The translations under genes were made by a program, and so were the position numbers. DNA of 64,000 bases from Trichoplax sp. H2 (taxonomy: Eukaryota; Placozoa; Uniplacotomia; Trichoplacea), in NCBI GenBank assembly GCA_003344405.1, contig NOWV01000020.1:620001-684000 (forward strand), written 5' to 3'. Each line of letters starts with the position of its first letter. Positions within the stretch are counted from its first letter, which is position 1. The notes under the pieces were generated by a model, which did no database searches, was not told the DNA's origin, and saw only the letters and a list, made by a program, of their open reading frames with translations. Below, piece by piece: positions 1 to 12,809 of the stretch.

Positions 1-3000
1 TAAGACGACATGTTTAATACCGATATAGTAAGTAAATAAAATCTATTTTCCCTTAATAATGAGGAAACAGATTTCTGATAAAATCGATTTACTTATATTG
101 AATTGCTTTAGTCTTAATTAGAAAATTTTATTCTATAGAATCTACAATAATCGGATTATTTTACTAAGAATGACTTTTTGAGTTCATTGTTGTAGCTATT
201 TTAGTGGCTAATTGTAGGAGATATTTATTTTAGGTTCGCTTTCCACTGCTTTACATGATTATGATTCATAAGTTATTTGAGTAAAGGATTTTCTTTCTCT
301 TTAGTATCAATACACGTTACAAAGATAGAACTAGAATTAGCTAAAAGGCATCCATTTCCAGTGAAAATAATTATAAAATATGAAAGAATCAAATTGCCTT
401 ACTGAAGTTGGGATATCCCTTCATTATTTTAATTCTTTTTCTTTTTAATAATTGGAGATCATTTATTTTAGCCTATCATTTAACAAATATATATATGACG
501 TTGAAGATAGCGATTCATAATATGATCGATGAGTATGCTTCTTTATTTCTTAAAATAAAAAGCGGGCATTTGTTATAAGCCATAACTATATAATAGCTTA
601 AAAATGCTTCGACTTGCAATAAAAGCATTGAAACAGAAAAAGAATTAAATTTCCTTACTAAGAATGGCTTTATTAGCTCATTCTTATAGGTTTTTTCTTC
701 TATTGATTATGTTTGAGAAGTTGTTTACGCAAGGCTAACATCCATTAATTTTCCATTATGGCGATAGTTCATGGCCTACGGTACGGTATATGCTAACTTA
801 ATCGATTAAAGCGTTTTATCTGCGATTGTAAATAACTTTTATACTATTTTATGATATCATGGTGATCTGCTGTTGTTTGTAAAATTAGTAAAATGTAAAT
901 AAAACTTGGTTTTAATAGACTACCATGTATTAACTATTGTATTTCATCGCTACCTTGTAGAATGTATTTCTGTACTTTTCAGTAAGTAGTTCTTTACTTC
1001 TTGTTGAGGTGCTTAGTGAATATTAGTCAATCTTATCTTGGTTGTGCTGCCCATTTTAAGTATTACCGTATGCTAAATATTAGATTTTAGTGTTAATTCG
1101 ATCTATTCATAGCTCATTTAACATTCTTGCCTCTATTTATCTATTCAACGGTAAAGGTATTTTATTGTTAGTGACCATGACTTTCTTGTTAATTTTTATT
1201 AAAATTTACGCCTATTCTTTTTTTACTATTTATAACATGAAGAGTAAGATGATTTTTGATCATGACGATAACGATCTTATTATCTTTAAGGTCAATTGAT
1301 TTATTTTTCGTTATCTTTACCTTTTTAATCAATAGATAAAATCGAATACAGAAGGATAGTTGTCAGTCTACACTATTTCCATTGGAAATTGATAGATTGG
1401 GCGGATAGTATCGACTATACTAATTCTGTTACTTCCTCGATAGACGTTTGCATGGCGACGGCATAAAAAACAATTCATATTTTAATCATTTGTTCAGCAA
1501 TAGATCAAGAACTGAATTAACTACGACATCAAAGGATTAAATCCGATCTGTTTATTGTTATGCATTCAATGGTGACCGGGGTGGATTGATTGTTAAAATA
1601 ATTAAATGATTTATCAAGCTTTTGTGTCTTGTATTTTATCAAGCTATGGGCGACCCTGGGATTTATTCTATACCCTCATGTTAGCCACTTACTATTTAGG
1701 GTACAATTTTTGACTCTATTTCAAAGTTAAAGGTTAACTCTTTCATAGCAATTGAAACTTACAAGATCTCATTGGTGTAAATGGAAAATTAAAATTCAAT
1801 ACGATTTTAGAGCGAATACGAATTCTAATAATCTAGTCTTACTGGCTACATCTTTTTCAGGTATTTTCTACTGCGGAATGAGCCATCTTATAAGTTGTCA
1901 AGTGGTAAGAAATAAATATATTTATCATCTGGTAGCTCTGTAGATTTATTTCCGTTGAATTGTTTATGTTGATATTCGGCAACGAAACTTTTTACTTTAA
2001 TATATTCTTCTAAAGTATTATCTAGATACTGTAATGACTACTATAATTCTTTTACCGAATCATAGCCCCTAGTGCGACCTAATTCAAGCACTAACTGAGG
2101 ATAAATTCGGTTATCATATTAGAACCTTCGAAATCATAACTCAAGAATTTATCGTTTTGATTTTTAACTTACGATAGTCATTTTTCTTAATTAGTATAAA
2201 CGTAAACATATAAAGATTAAATGGAGAAAATAAGAACATTGAATGATCTCCCTCTGAGTTTATTTTATTTTATCACCTGATTTTAATAAGCGCGTGAAGT
2301 TTTTGTTTTATAGTCTTTAATATAACGTAACGATAATATTAATTTAATCATCAATTTCATTTTTATCCATGGTCAATCTCGATCGCTCTCATTTAGTTAA
2401 ATTATCTATGAGGTAGATTTTCGATACATGGACATTTAATAGCTTATTGATAATGATACTGAGAAATTTTGCCGAACAATATAGATTTAGCACTTTATTT
2501 CCAAAGAGTCTTACAAATGCTTTTCTATAATCTATTCTGGATCTGATATTACCAAACAATCCAATCTAGGCGTGAAGGTTGCTAACATTAAAAATTATTA
2601 GTACGATATGTATTTAACCTCCTACTGTGTTATCTATATGACATACTCTTAGATTAAGCTTATATTCAAATTCGACAGCGGTATTTATCATTAGTGAAAT
2701 CTCTCTATAATTATCATAGATGGTAACGCTTGAAAGTTGATTGTGATCAATTCTCACTGTATCAATCATTGACCTATAATTTATATCACCTTTAACTGTG
2801 AATGCGGTCTAGGACATTATTTAAAAAAGCAGCTCCAAACCGTACTTTTAGAAAGAATTTGATTAATAGTAATCAAAGTATTAAAAGCATCCAGAACCCT
2901 TTAATAGTGCTATGAGTAACCTAACCACCTGATTTTTAATATTATGAAGATTATTACTTGATTATGTGTTATATTTCATGTTCTGGTTTGTCTAAGTATA

Positions 3001-6000
3001 AATTAGCTAACTAGGACTGACAAAAAATCGTAAACACCTCAGAATCATCTTGACTTTTAAAGTTATGGAGCACCATATATTTCCTGAACAGTATACAGCT
3101 GTTACTTGAGTTTTAATTGTTATTATCTTATCTTCCCTCTATACTTATTGCAAGTCCTTTCAATATCGAAATTTGAGAAAGATTCACTCTCAGTGCTGTC
3201 CAGTTAGAGGCATTTGAAAAATTGTTGAACTCTTCTAATTACTAGAAATCATTTTAGTTGAGGTTAAGCTACGATTTTAAAGCTTGCAGTAATACTAGGG
3301 AAATAGTATGCTTTGATACTTGTGCATACTGAAGGAAGAAGTGAAATTCATACAGATGATATATAGCTTCGTTTATAATATTGATCAGATAAATTAGATG
3401 ATTAATTTTGATCTAAAGACGACGTTAGATGTAAAATTTCTTGATAGACTGAAGCCATAAGACTTTTTTCGATATTATAAAGCTAAAAAACTCAGTTATC
3501 GTTTTATGGATGGCAAATAAACCGACTTTGTAGAGGGAGACATCGAGCGGGCAGAGAGTGTTACAGAAAACGCTCATATTCGAGTTGGAATCTGTCTATT
3601 ATGACTCGTTATTTTATAGAGTAAAGAAATTGTGATAAAATCAGTCTTAGGTGATAGTCGTTCGATTTTCTTATTTTAGAGTTGTACTGATATTGAATAG
3701 ATTTACCTAGTGGTTGTAGAAACGAATCCTGTGACAGTAAGTGTAGAGTAAACTGCTAGATCCATAATTTCATTCAATTTAGTATTAATTATGATATCAG
3801 AAATTCATAAGAAATCCAATTGAGATAAGCGATCATTGCATTGTATTAGGATGAAAAATTTATAGCACGGATCTGCCTTAGATATTGTAAGGTTATAGAA
3901 GGATAAATATGATTGTAAAGTTATGATTCGATTTTTTGAAAGCAGCCAGAAAGTTGTCGCTAAGTCACCGACAGCAATATTACGATGCTGTAATTATTAT
4001 TAGCAGTTTTTAGCAGATTGCAAAATATGCTTTGTACTGGACTTTGCGAAGCGGTCTTATGTAGTATAAGTAAAATTGATGAGGAGTGCTACTAGTTCTT
4101 GAATTTATCTAGCCTACAGTAACTAAAGATTTCGTTTATGAAATTTCAAAATTACTACCTAGAAAATATAGTTGATGCTACCTTATACTTCATTCCTTAT
4201 CAAGAACAGCGATAAATGCTATAATAGCTAGAAAAAGCGGTATCAATTTCGGAGCATATAACTGCTGCAGAAAGATATATTCTTATATTAAGATTGCAAA
4301 TTATGGCTTTATTTCGATCAAATTAGTAACTGTGCTTATATCGAATCATCGCAGAATTTTAATTGCCTGCAAGAAGAGAATTTTGAAGGAATAAGTATTC
4401 GGAATTTTATCGCCGAATAAAGACTGTTCACGAGTAATGGAAATCCAAAAATTCTATTCGACGACAACATACTATATAGCACTCACTGAGTAGGCTTTAA
4501 TTAATATTAAGTACGCGTAAACATAATTATGGTATCGCCTACGTCTGCTCTTATGTGTTTCTTTAGCATTTACCGCACTCGATAATCTGTCATAACTTAA
4601 AACTCAATTTTGATAAACTAAAATTAATTGTAGTTACGACACTACCGTTCTATATGTATGTAGGATATCCAGAATTATTATTTTCACTTTATCATCAATC
4701 TTCGGTCTTTCTTAGCGGTTTGTCGCAACTAAGAGGACGTCTTAACCACTGGAATAGGGAGGAGCAGTGTTACCAGGAGATGAAATTTTACTATCTCTAT
4801 ACAGATATGGATGATGTTGATAGCGTTTACTCTGTTATGAAATAGCGTACAGTGATTCTCCTGTCTTTACCAAAAATTTTACGGACGATTGTTTCAATAG
4901 ATAATTGGTTGAGCAGTATTTGAAACTAGGAATTCTCGACTAGCAACGCTTACGATTTACAAAAATTTTGAGACATAATTAAAATTTACTGTAGAATCTG
5001 TTTGACCTTTTACGTTCGATCAGTAAATATTTGGTAAGAGTTTATCAAATACAGTGATAAAAATTGACAGTAGCTATATATTCACTATCAAGATTTCAAT
5101 TAGATATTCATTATGGTGCGAAGTTACTGAGTATAAATTAAAAAATGGTTCTTGCAGTTGAATTTTCGCTTTTTAAGTTTCCAAATTTCATAAGACTAAT
5201 GAAGTAATATCTCAAATTTTCTCAAATATCACTGATAATTAATAAGCTTTCAAAGTAGTTCTGTAATAAAGGCAATATGTTTAAAAAATTTTACGCTATT
5301 GCGTAATGTAATGAATATAAAGAGAATTTGCTTTAGTAATCAATGCCATCGAAAGTGTTTTGTACGTAAAAAAGATCAGCAATATAAGCTAAAAATGCTT
5401 TATGTTTTGCTAATGAATTTACTGAAACTTTAAATAAAACAATTCTGAAACAGAATGAGCTTAATTAATGATACCTTCCATTTGAATTATTATGAAGAGA
5501 TTCACTTGGCAGAGGATAGACTGTTATCACTTAATAAGCGAAGTACGTCTAGCAAAGATTGTTTCAAGCTAGCAAAATACATAGATGTTTTATTGCTGTT
5601 ATTCATAAAGATTTCATTCCTACAATTCACGTAGCTTGAATAAAAATACAGGTAATGCTAAATGAGTTTTATGACAGAAAAATTTAGATGCCAGCAAGTG
5701 CTAATACGAGGAATCTCTTGTTTTATACATGAGCTATAGCTTGCCTTTAATTTAATTTTATTGTCACTTTCGTATCATTAAGACGCGATTTTACAGTTAG
5801 TCATTATCATTATTTAGTATGGCTGTGAATATATTCAGTGTTGTCTTTGTGAAAAGAATTAATAATCGTTACGATCTATGATCAGTTTTCTTTGTATTTT
5901 TTGTCACGCGACAAATCCAAAAGTATGAATCTACTTGTAAATTTGTTATTGAGATTGTTAGTTACTTGAGTGATGAGACTTGAGAGAAATATTTTTTAAA

Positions 6001-8505
6001 TTTTATTTATTGATTATAATGTCGATAGCATCCAAAATTACCGTGAGACTAGGATTGAATACGGATTCTTTGAGCTATAATAATGTGCTTGTGAGCTTTT
6101 AGTAAAGTCTAAAAGCCGATACTGAAAAGGCATTACTTTATGAAAAACAACAAAGACTGGTTTTATTTAGGGTTATCCTTGTTTTTATGTAACTAAAATG
6201 AAATATTATTTTTATTTCTTAATTTAATCCTGCAATTGAAATGTTGACAACTACATATATTAAGATTAATTTTCAATTATAGTTGATAAATTTTTGAATT
6301 TCAAGTAACGATTAAATATATACTATTGGGTGAGCTAAGAGCTATAGATGCGAGTGCATGATAGTGTAATATAGCATTTGAAAGTCATAGTAAAATTTTA
6401 AAAATGTTTCAAATTACACGATGAACAATAGTAAAAAGTGCACATAGTATTGCAAAAATCGTCATTGCTTATGCTTGCATTGCTTCTATGCTTTTTGAAT
6501 TAGTTCTAGTAAGTAAAGGGAATCTGAATGCAGATGTAATTAATAATTTGGCTTATGACAGTTGTCGAACCTCTAGGCAGAGGCAAAGTATGGCATGCTA
6601 TTACTGATCTATTTCAACATTAAATTAGCATATGGAAGGGATGAGGAATTTTTAATGATGTGGTCGTGATCCTAAATAATTTTATAACTTCTCTACTGTG
6701 ACCACACTATAATTATCAATTTATTCCTGTATGCTATACAAAAATCCGTATTTTTCATCTATCATATTGGTTTAATAATTTTTGAATATTAAGATTATAT
6801 TTTTATTATTATCTCATAGAATAGTAAGATGATTAGTATTAACTCATCATTAGTTTAAATGTAACTCCAGCTTCCGTTACCAAGTTATGTATTTCTGTAC
6901 TTATTTAGAATACTGCAGATAAATATAGATCGAACTATCTTTTTGTCTTAAATATTAGAACAATTGTTATACCGAAATTAGCATTCTTAGTTTAAAAGCC
7001 AGTTTTTGGGATGATCAATATGAATGATACTTGAAACATAGAAGAATAAAAAATCCATGTACTGTACTAGTACTAATTATAAAGAAAGAGTAGATGACGA
7101 TGTGATGTTCAGAAAATAAGATCCGGTATTACCTATTATAGACATCCTTTCCATTCTTAGTAATACTGAAAGCTTACTTCATTCCCAAATGTCATTTACG
7201 TCATCATAGAGAACATTAACGTTGCAGATTCCACGCCACCTTTTAATTGCCTTCTACATGAATACATATGCTACTCGTAAATTTTATTCGAGGTTATTAG
7301 AGACATCAACTTATAATTCTTCTACGGTATTAGTTAGAGCTATAGTTTATTGTGGTTGTATGTTAATAAAATTTTGCAATATCAGAAACTTGTATCATTT
7401 TGATACGGCTTAAAAAACTGGTGTCGAGATAGTCGAGTCATTAGGCAAGTAATCTTCACTATTTAATGGTTCATCTTTTTATTATACATGTACTTATAAT
7501 TTTTGTTAGAACCTTGTAGAGATTTGAAACTGTCCATATATTAGCGTACAGTAGTTGATATCAGCTAATGTTATGTACAATAATAGTATTAATTTGATAT
7601 GATTATAAATTTTTGATAAGGCGATAACAACTAGGGTTTTCATTTGCGTATACTTATCAATAACAGACGGCAATAATGATTTTATTAAAATTTCTCTTCT
7701 TTCACAATTTTCTATTTTCAACTTTCGTGTAATTCTTTTCCCTATTTGCGTAAAATATGACGACATTACAAAGTTATAGTTACTTTCTCAGTTATGGCAA
7801 GTCTGTTAAATATTGGACTAGTTTCTTTTCTTGTTGGGTGCCTTTCAATTTTTTATAACAATTTATGGTATACTTATTCTCTGTCAGATTTGCTGCTAAT
7901 TACAACGTAGAAATTTATTTATGAAACTTTAAATTTTTAGTTAACTTATTTCTACTATTGTTTTGATTTCATCTTAGATTTTTATGCGTTGTTATTACTT
8001 TAAGTTATTTACTAGCCATACCACTCATTTTGTGAACAATGCATTCATCTTCTTAAATTATGCAGCTCGATTGTGTATTGATCAATGCTAAAATTAGTAT
8101 CTTTGCTAAGTATATTTTAAATGGTAAAAATTGACAGAGTGGATAAATCATTATTTCAGATTAACTAATAGTTTCTCTCCTAATACAGCTACGAAATAGT
8201 AGTACTGTTTTTAGGCGTATTATAGCATCTTATTTGTTATTCATTCGCTTCAAGTCCGTTGATATTAACTTTTTACGATCTATTTATTTTATTAATATTA
8301 TTATTTCTACTAAAGTATTATAGCTTTTGGATATATGATTTTAATTTATTGCGCTTCTATTTAGCAATCTTGATTAATCTATATTGTTTACAGTAATTTA
8401 TTTTCTCTAATTTTTATTTTTGATACAGGAGCGTTAAGAATTCATGGTCATGACTAATATCCAGTATTGAAATTAACATCGGCAGGAAAACATTAAAGAA
8501 GAAAA
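1..8505. other. Long stretch without a recognisable gene
   Basis: This AT-rich stretch has stop codons throughout all frames. The few open frames of 60-86 codons are unlike any protein I know and lack paired splice sites, so I treat them as chance. I saw no convincing tRNA, rRNA or transposon. Exons too short to recognise by eye, or a long UTR of the downstream GPCR gene, could be hidden here. Confidence 0.5.
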
Positions 8506-9492
8506 ATGTCTAATCTTCCCGTTAATACTACCTTTCCTCCACAAGTTTATGTCTTGGATATTCCTACTGCTGTTGTTTGGTCGTTAATAGGAGCTGCTAT
8601 TATTATAAATAATTTAACTGTTATGGTTATTATTATAAGTAAGAAAAAATTATATACACCGACCAATATAATTATGTGTAGTATGTTCTTTGACAATATC
8701 TTGTTCGCTTGCGTTTATATCTATCCACGTTTTACTAATCCGCGATTCATCCAAAGCTGGTTATACTGTTCATTGACGACCGTAGTTGGCCCAATGTCAT
8801 TAGCCATCATTAACTTGCATTTAATGTCAGCAAGTCTCGATAAACTAATAGCAATGGAATATCCAGTTATGTATAGAAATTACTCATCGGTTAAAGTATC
8901 CATAACTATTACAATAATAATTTGGATTGTCGCTCTTTTTACGTCTTTTTTGCCTATATTTACATATCGACAATTACGTGCTGGAGTTTGCATACAATGG
9001 TTATCAGGAAATCAACAATATAAGGAACAAATCTATAATTATGTTATTATTTGCGCATTCTTTATCATTCCTAACATAGTAATGGTTTATAGTTATGTAC
9101 GAGTTTATATGATTGCTAAATCTCACTCGATTGGTGATGATAAAATTAAAGCAACATATAAGCGGGATTCAAGGCATCATTATAAGACAGCCTACGTCTT
9201 AATGACTCTAGCAATAGTATATTTTGTGACTTGGACACCATTTGTTGTGTGTTACATTTTTTCATTAGCTATAACGCCAGATGATCTAATTCATGGGCGG
9301 TATCCATTTTATCCGACAGCTGTCCGAGTTAGTCAGTATTTAGCTTTTAGTTATCCAGCAATTAATCCTATCTTGTATGGTTATTTTATTCCAACAATTC
9401 GGCGAGTTTTTATGAAAGTATACCAAAGCACTTGCCATCCTAATCGAGTCCATGTCCAATCTGTTGATGGATTTGGAATGAGATCGACATAA
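8506..9492 (+). CDS. Class A (rhodopsin-like) G-protein-coupled receptor, single exon
   Basis: A 328-residue protein encoded without introns, with seven hydrophobic segments. Class A landmarks are visible: an N-glycosylation site in the short N-terminus (N7), the TM2 aspartate (D63), paired extracellular cysteines (C88 before TM3, C162 in loop 2), the TM5 proline (P189), a TM6 TWTP motif (242-245) and the TM7 NPILY motif (287-291). The usual DRY at the end of TM3 reads DKL (112-114), and the TM6 CWxP cysteine is a threonine. The start is the ATG that follows GAAAA; no extension is needed. It probably sits in the plasma membrane and signals through G proteins. The sequence resembles peptide-receptor-like orphan GPCRs, but I cannot name the ligand. 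Lack of introns is common for expanded receptor families in basal animals. Both neighbouring stretches are non-coding. Confidence 0.93.
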   Translation: MSNLPVNTTFPPQVYVLDIPTAVVWSLIGAAIIINNLTVMVIIISKKKLYTPTNIIMCSMFFDNILFACVYIYPRFTNPRFIQSWLYCSLTTVVGPMSLAIINLHLMSASLDKLIAMEYPVMYRNYSSVKVSITITIIIWIVALFTSFLPIFTYRQLRAGVCIQWLSGNQQYKEQIYNYVIICAFFIIPNIVMVYSYVRVYMIAKSHSIGDDKIKATYKRDSRHHYKTAYVLMTLAIVYFVTWTPFVVCYIFSLAITPDDLIHGRYPFYPTAVRVSQYLAFSYPAINPILYGYFIPTIRRVFMKVYQSTCHPNRVHVQSVDGFGMRST

Positions 9493-9677
9493 TCAAGTAT
9501 ATTTCAGATTTGCTAAGGATGATTTTGAAATATTTCGTTATTGTTACTAGTATTCATTTTGTTACGTTGTCATATATCGCTAATATATTGTATTTATATT
9601 CATTAGTATCGCTATAATATCTATGTCGATACGTTTTGTAAATTGAGTATTCATCTTGTATCTGTTAGAGTTACAAG

Positions 9678-9687
9678 AATAAATAAA
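9678..9687 (+). terminator. Poly(A) signals of the GPCR gene
   Basis: Two overlapping AATAAA hexamers lie about 190 bp after the GPCR stop codon. Position and strand fit a 3' end signal, although no cleavage evidence is available. Confidence 0.45.
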
Positions 9688-11436
9688 ATTGAAATTTTAA
9701 AATATAACTGATTTGATTGGACTGCAATGGCTTTAAAAGATCTTCAACCTAGCAGATAATTTGATCTTAATTACAAAGTTTTGAGAGAGGCGTGCAGTAT
9801 TGGTTCTTTGGCTATTAAATTTGTTAATAGGATTCATTTGATTGGATGAATTTCATAAGAACTTTCCTGACGACAGCAAAGTATTAGCTTAAAGCATTTT
9901 GGACGATATTCATTTTATTGATTGAGTATCGAGAAGAAATAGTGACAATAGCCTATTCGTTCTAAATAACAGTGTAGTAGCTTCCGTCTTAAAGGAGCTG
10001 CCGCTACTGTATTCCCTCATGGGTAGACAAACAAACCTCGCAAGTAATAATGGCTGGGTATGCTGAAAGATGAAGCATTTCAGCTGGCAAATACAATTAT
10101 AGAAGATTTTTTTATTTTTAATATGTATAAACTGAAGAGAAATGTAAACTATAGGAGATTATTCAATTATTTTTGTTGATAGTAGTACTGTAGTTTTGAT
10201 ATTATAGCAAGATATACTATACTGGCCAGACTTTACATATTCTACCACGGTGCGCTCATAATAAAAAAGCGATAGAGAAATTAGATGAACGCATTCTTCC
10301 AAGCTATTTTCAGTTATTTGTCAAGATAATTATGAGCACACGGCATTCATTAGGCAATAACATGTGTGATAAGTTCTTGAGCAAGTGTAGAGACAGCGTA
10401 TTAGCAAAGCATAGAACTTTATTAAGACTTATAAGTACGAACTAATAAAATATGGCAGTAACGCTCATATATATATTCTATCATGGAATATTATTTTAGA
10501 ACTTGTTAGTGGCTATTATATTATACATAGAATGAGTACTCTAGAAGGTTCTGCATGCATTTGAGGTTCGAATGCGTGCACATCGAAGATTGATCCTTAC
10601 GAAGTCACTCTACTAATACTTTGACAACATGCAAAAAATGTGATTTCAATCAGAGGTTCCTTTCGCTTTTGAATTTTCAGATTATCATTAACGATCAATT
10701 TGTTCATTGGTATTGGTGTCGATATTAAGTACGCATATCGGCAGTTTTAGTTGATACAGTTATGCCCTACATCACCTACTATTCGATTGTAGTTCATTTA
10801 ATCCTATTTTAATTCTATATCCACGGATAAGTAGAAATTGAACCATATTAACTTCTCTGTTATCCATTTCCTGGATTAACTGTTAAACAGTATTTGTTTA
10901 AATTGGTTTCATCATTTCCAGCATTTCGTCCACGTGATTTGCATCGTAGTGTCCTCCCCATGGACAAGGTATTTGATGACGCTATTAGTAATAGATTACG
11001 TTATTGTTTGAGAATTTAAAATGTTACTTAATTTACTGGCAAAGGTATGATTTCAGTGATACAGTAAGCAAGCTGTCAATGGAAACTAGTGTAATCAAGT
11101 AATTGCTATTGAGACTATCGTCGTAACATTCTTTTTATGCTTGAACTGTGACTTTGGATGCTGTAGGATTAATCGGCTATATATACGGTACAGTATACTC
11201 CATTCTATTCTATATGCCCAGTATTGGAAAGGCGGAAGTGCTAAGATTTTTAACGAAAATTTAGCCTGTCTATGACTATTCAAGTACTTTGACTACCCCT
11301 TTTATTGGCAATTACAGGAAATTGACCACAATTTGTAAGTTTCGTATACTGTACATCATTGATTTAATAGATTGCCTAATAACAGAGAGCTTTGCCATTA
11401 ATCACTCTTTTAATTGATATGTTGATAATACTCTAC

Positions 11437-11731
11437 ATCAAATGCTTTGTATCAATTCTATTCTAAAAATACTTGTACTTTTTTTAAGCGTAAATAGAAT
11501 ATTGTAACACTTTATAAGGACTATTACTAGTCTATGGTATTGTAGTGTATAGTTCATTAACCCTATGATATAAATCTGCTGTAAATCAAATGCTTTGTAT
11601 CAATTCTATGCTAAGAATGCTTGTACGCTTTTTTTTTAGTATCAACAGAATATTGTAAGACCGTATAATTACTATTACTAGTCCATGGTATTGTAGTGCA
11701 TAGTTTATTAACCCTATCATATAACTACTGT
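11437..11731. repeat. Two-copy tandem duplication, ~148 bp unit
   Basis: The block starting ATCAAATGCTTTGTATCAAT at 11437 is repeated at 11585. The copies share the order of blocks, including an 'AGAATATTGTAA' element, 'CTATTACTAGTC' and 'TAACCCTAT', with scattered substitutions and small indels. It has no coding content. Confidence 0.75.
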
Positions 11732-11861
11732 AATTAGCCAAAATTATTACAGGATAGATTGCTGAATTCCTGACTGATGCCACGTTGAATCAGTCAGACT
11801 TCGATTATAATTTATAACTAGGTGATTCGCACATGAAATACTTTGGGTGTGTGCACTTTAC

Positions 11862-11953
11862 CAGGTACTGCTCGAAAGAGATTCGTGACACTCGAAATCA
11901 TAGGGGTAGAAAAAAATTCTACTGCCACGGCTGAAACTTTCGAGTTGTCCATG
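11862..11953. mobile_element. Small MITE-like inverted-repeat element (weak)
   Basis: The 17-bp ends (11862-11878 and the reverse complement of 11937-11953) match at about 13 of 17 positions. The left end shares 'ACTGCTCGAAA' with the intronic element at 16319-16434. Flanks ACTTTAC and ACTGTAG are imperfect as a target duplication. The 92-bp length would make it non-autonomous. Support is weaker than for the CRK intron copy. Confidence 0.3.
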
Positions 11954-12786
11954 ACTGTAGTACAGTGATAAATACGTATAACCTATACACTCCCTATACA
12001 TTCTAGTACATCGTCGCAAAAATGAAGTTCATTACAAGGTAAAACACTTTCAGCCATCGTATCCAGGGATTGGAGAAAAGAGTCCCTACAGTAGGTATCC
12101 CCATTTCAGTTTGTAACTTGCTTGTCGTTCTTCAACAAAATGCCGCCGGCAAGTGTTGGTGGGTGTGTAACGTGATAACTAACTTGATGGATGTCTGATA
12201 CCATGTGTATTTCAGCATAATAGTCTCTGCTTTGGTCTGCATATTGTTGATCTACTATCCAATATAGTAGATAGTATAGAATATTTAGAACTTGATGGCA
12301 GTCATGAGATCCAAGTCTCTGGCAGGCCTAGTTTCGTCAACCGCACTCACTACCGTGCTTGAAATGAGTCAGTACAGGCGCTAAGTTACATCAGCGGTCA
12401 TGCACATAGGGTTAAAGGACTAACTCGAGTCAGTTCACTGCAAGCATCGAATAGGAGTTTACCAAATTACAATTTTCGATTAGCTTACGATTTGACCTTT
12501 GTATCGGATAGGTGCTAGATTGGTCGTATTGGCTATTGCAGTTGATATTCTCTTCAAGCAAAGTACGTTCCTGTAGGGTGCCATCATTCGACTGATAGTA
12601 TTAACATTGCTTTTATCAATTGCTACACGTTCTACAGTACAAGTGATTGTGTGTCTGACCAATACTATAATTTATAGAAGAACTTGGTATCGACACTCTG
12701 GTATCAATACGATCCATTTGGAAAGTAGGCTATTCCTGTTAACTGCTTCCACTCTTTCAACGCTATCCTATCTAAAAAGACAAGTC

Positions 12787-12809
12787 ATGCAGGAAGGGGA
12801 AAGTATGCC
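12787..12809 (+). other. CRK: Candidate first coding exon of CRK
   Basis: A 23-bp segment reads ATG plus six codons and two bases, then a strong GTAAGT donor. Its phase (2) matches the acceptor of the first firm CRK exon at 14717, giving MQEGESMP joined to WFHGPLSR. That is about the length that precedes the SH2 tryptophan in CRK proteins. Other upstream ATG/donor pairs are possible, so this is only a candidate. Confidence 0.3.

Noticed and set aside
10556-10600. tRNA-like 'GGTTCGAAT' T-loop sequence
   Set aside because: The flanking bases do not pair as a T-stem and no acceptor or anticodon stem could be drawn.
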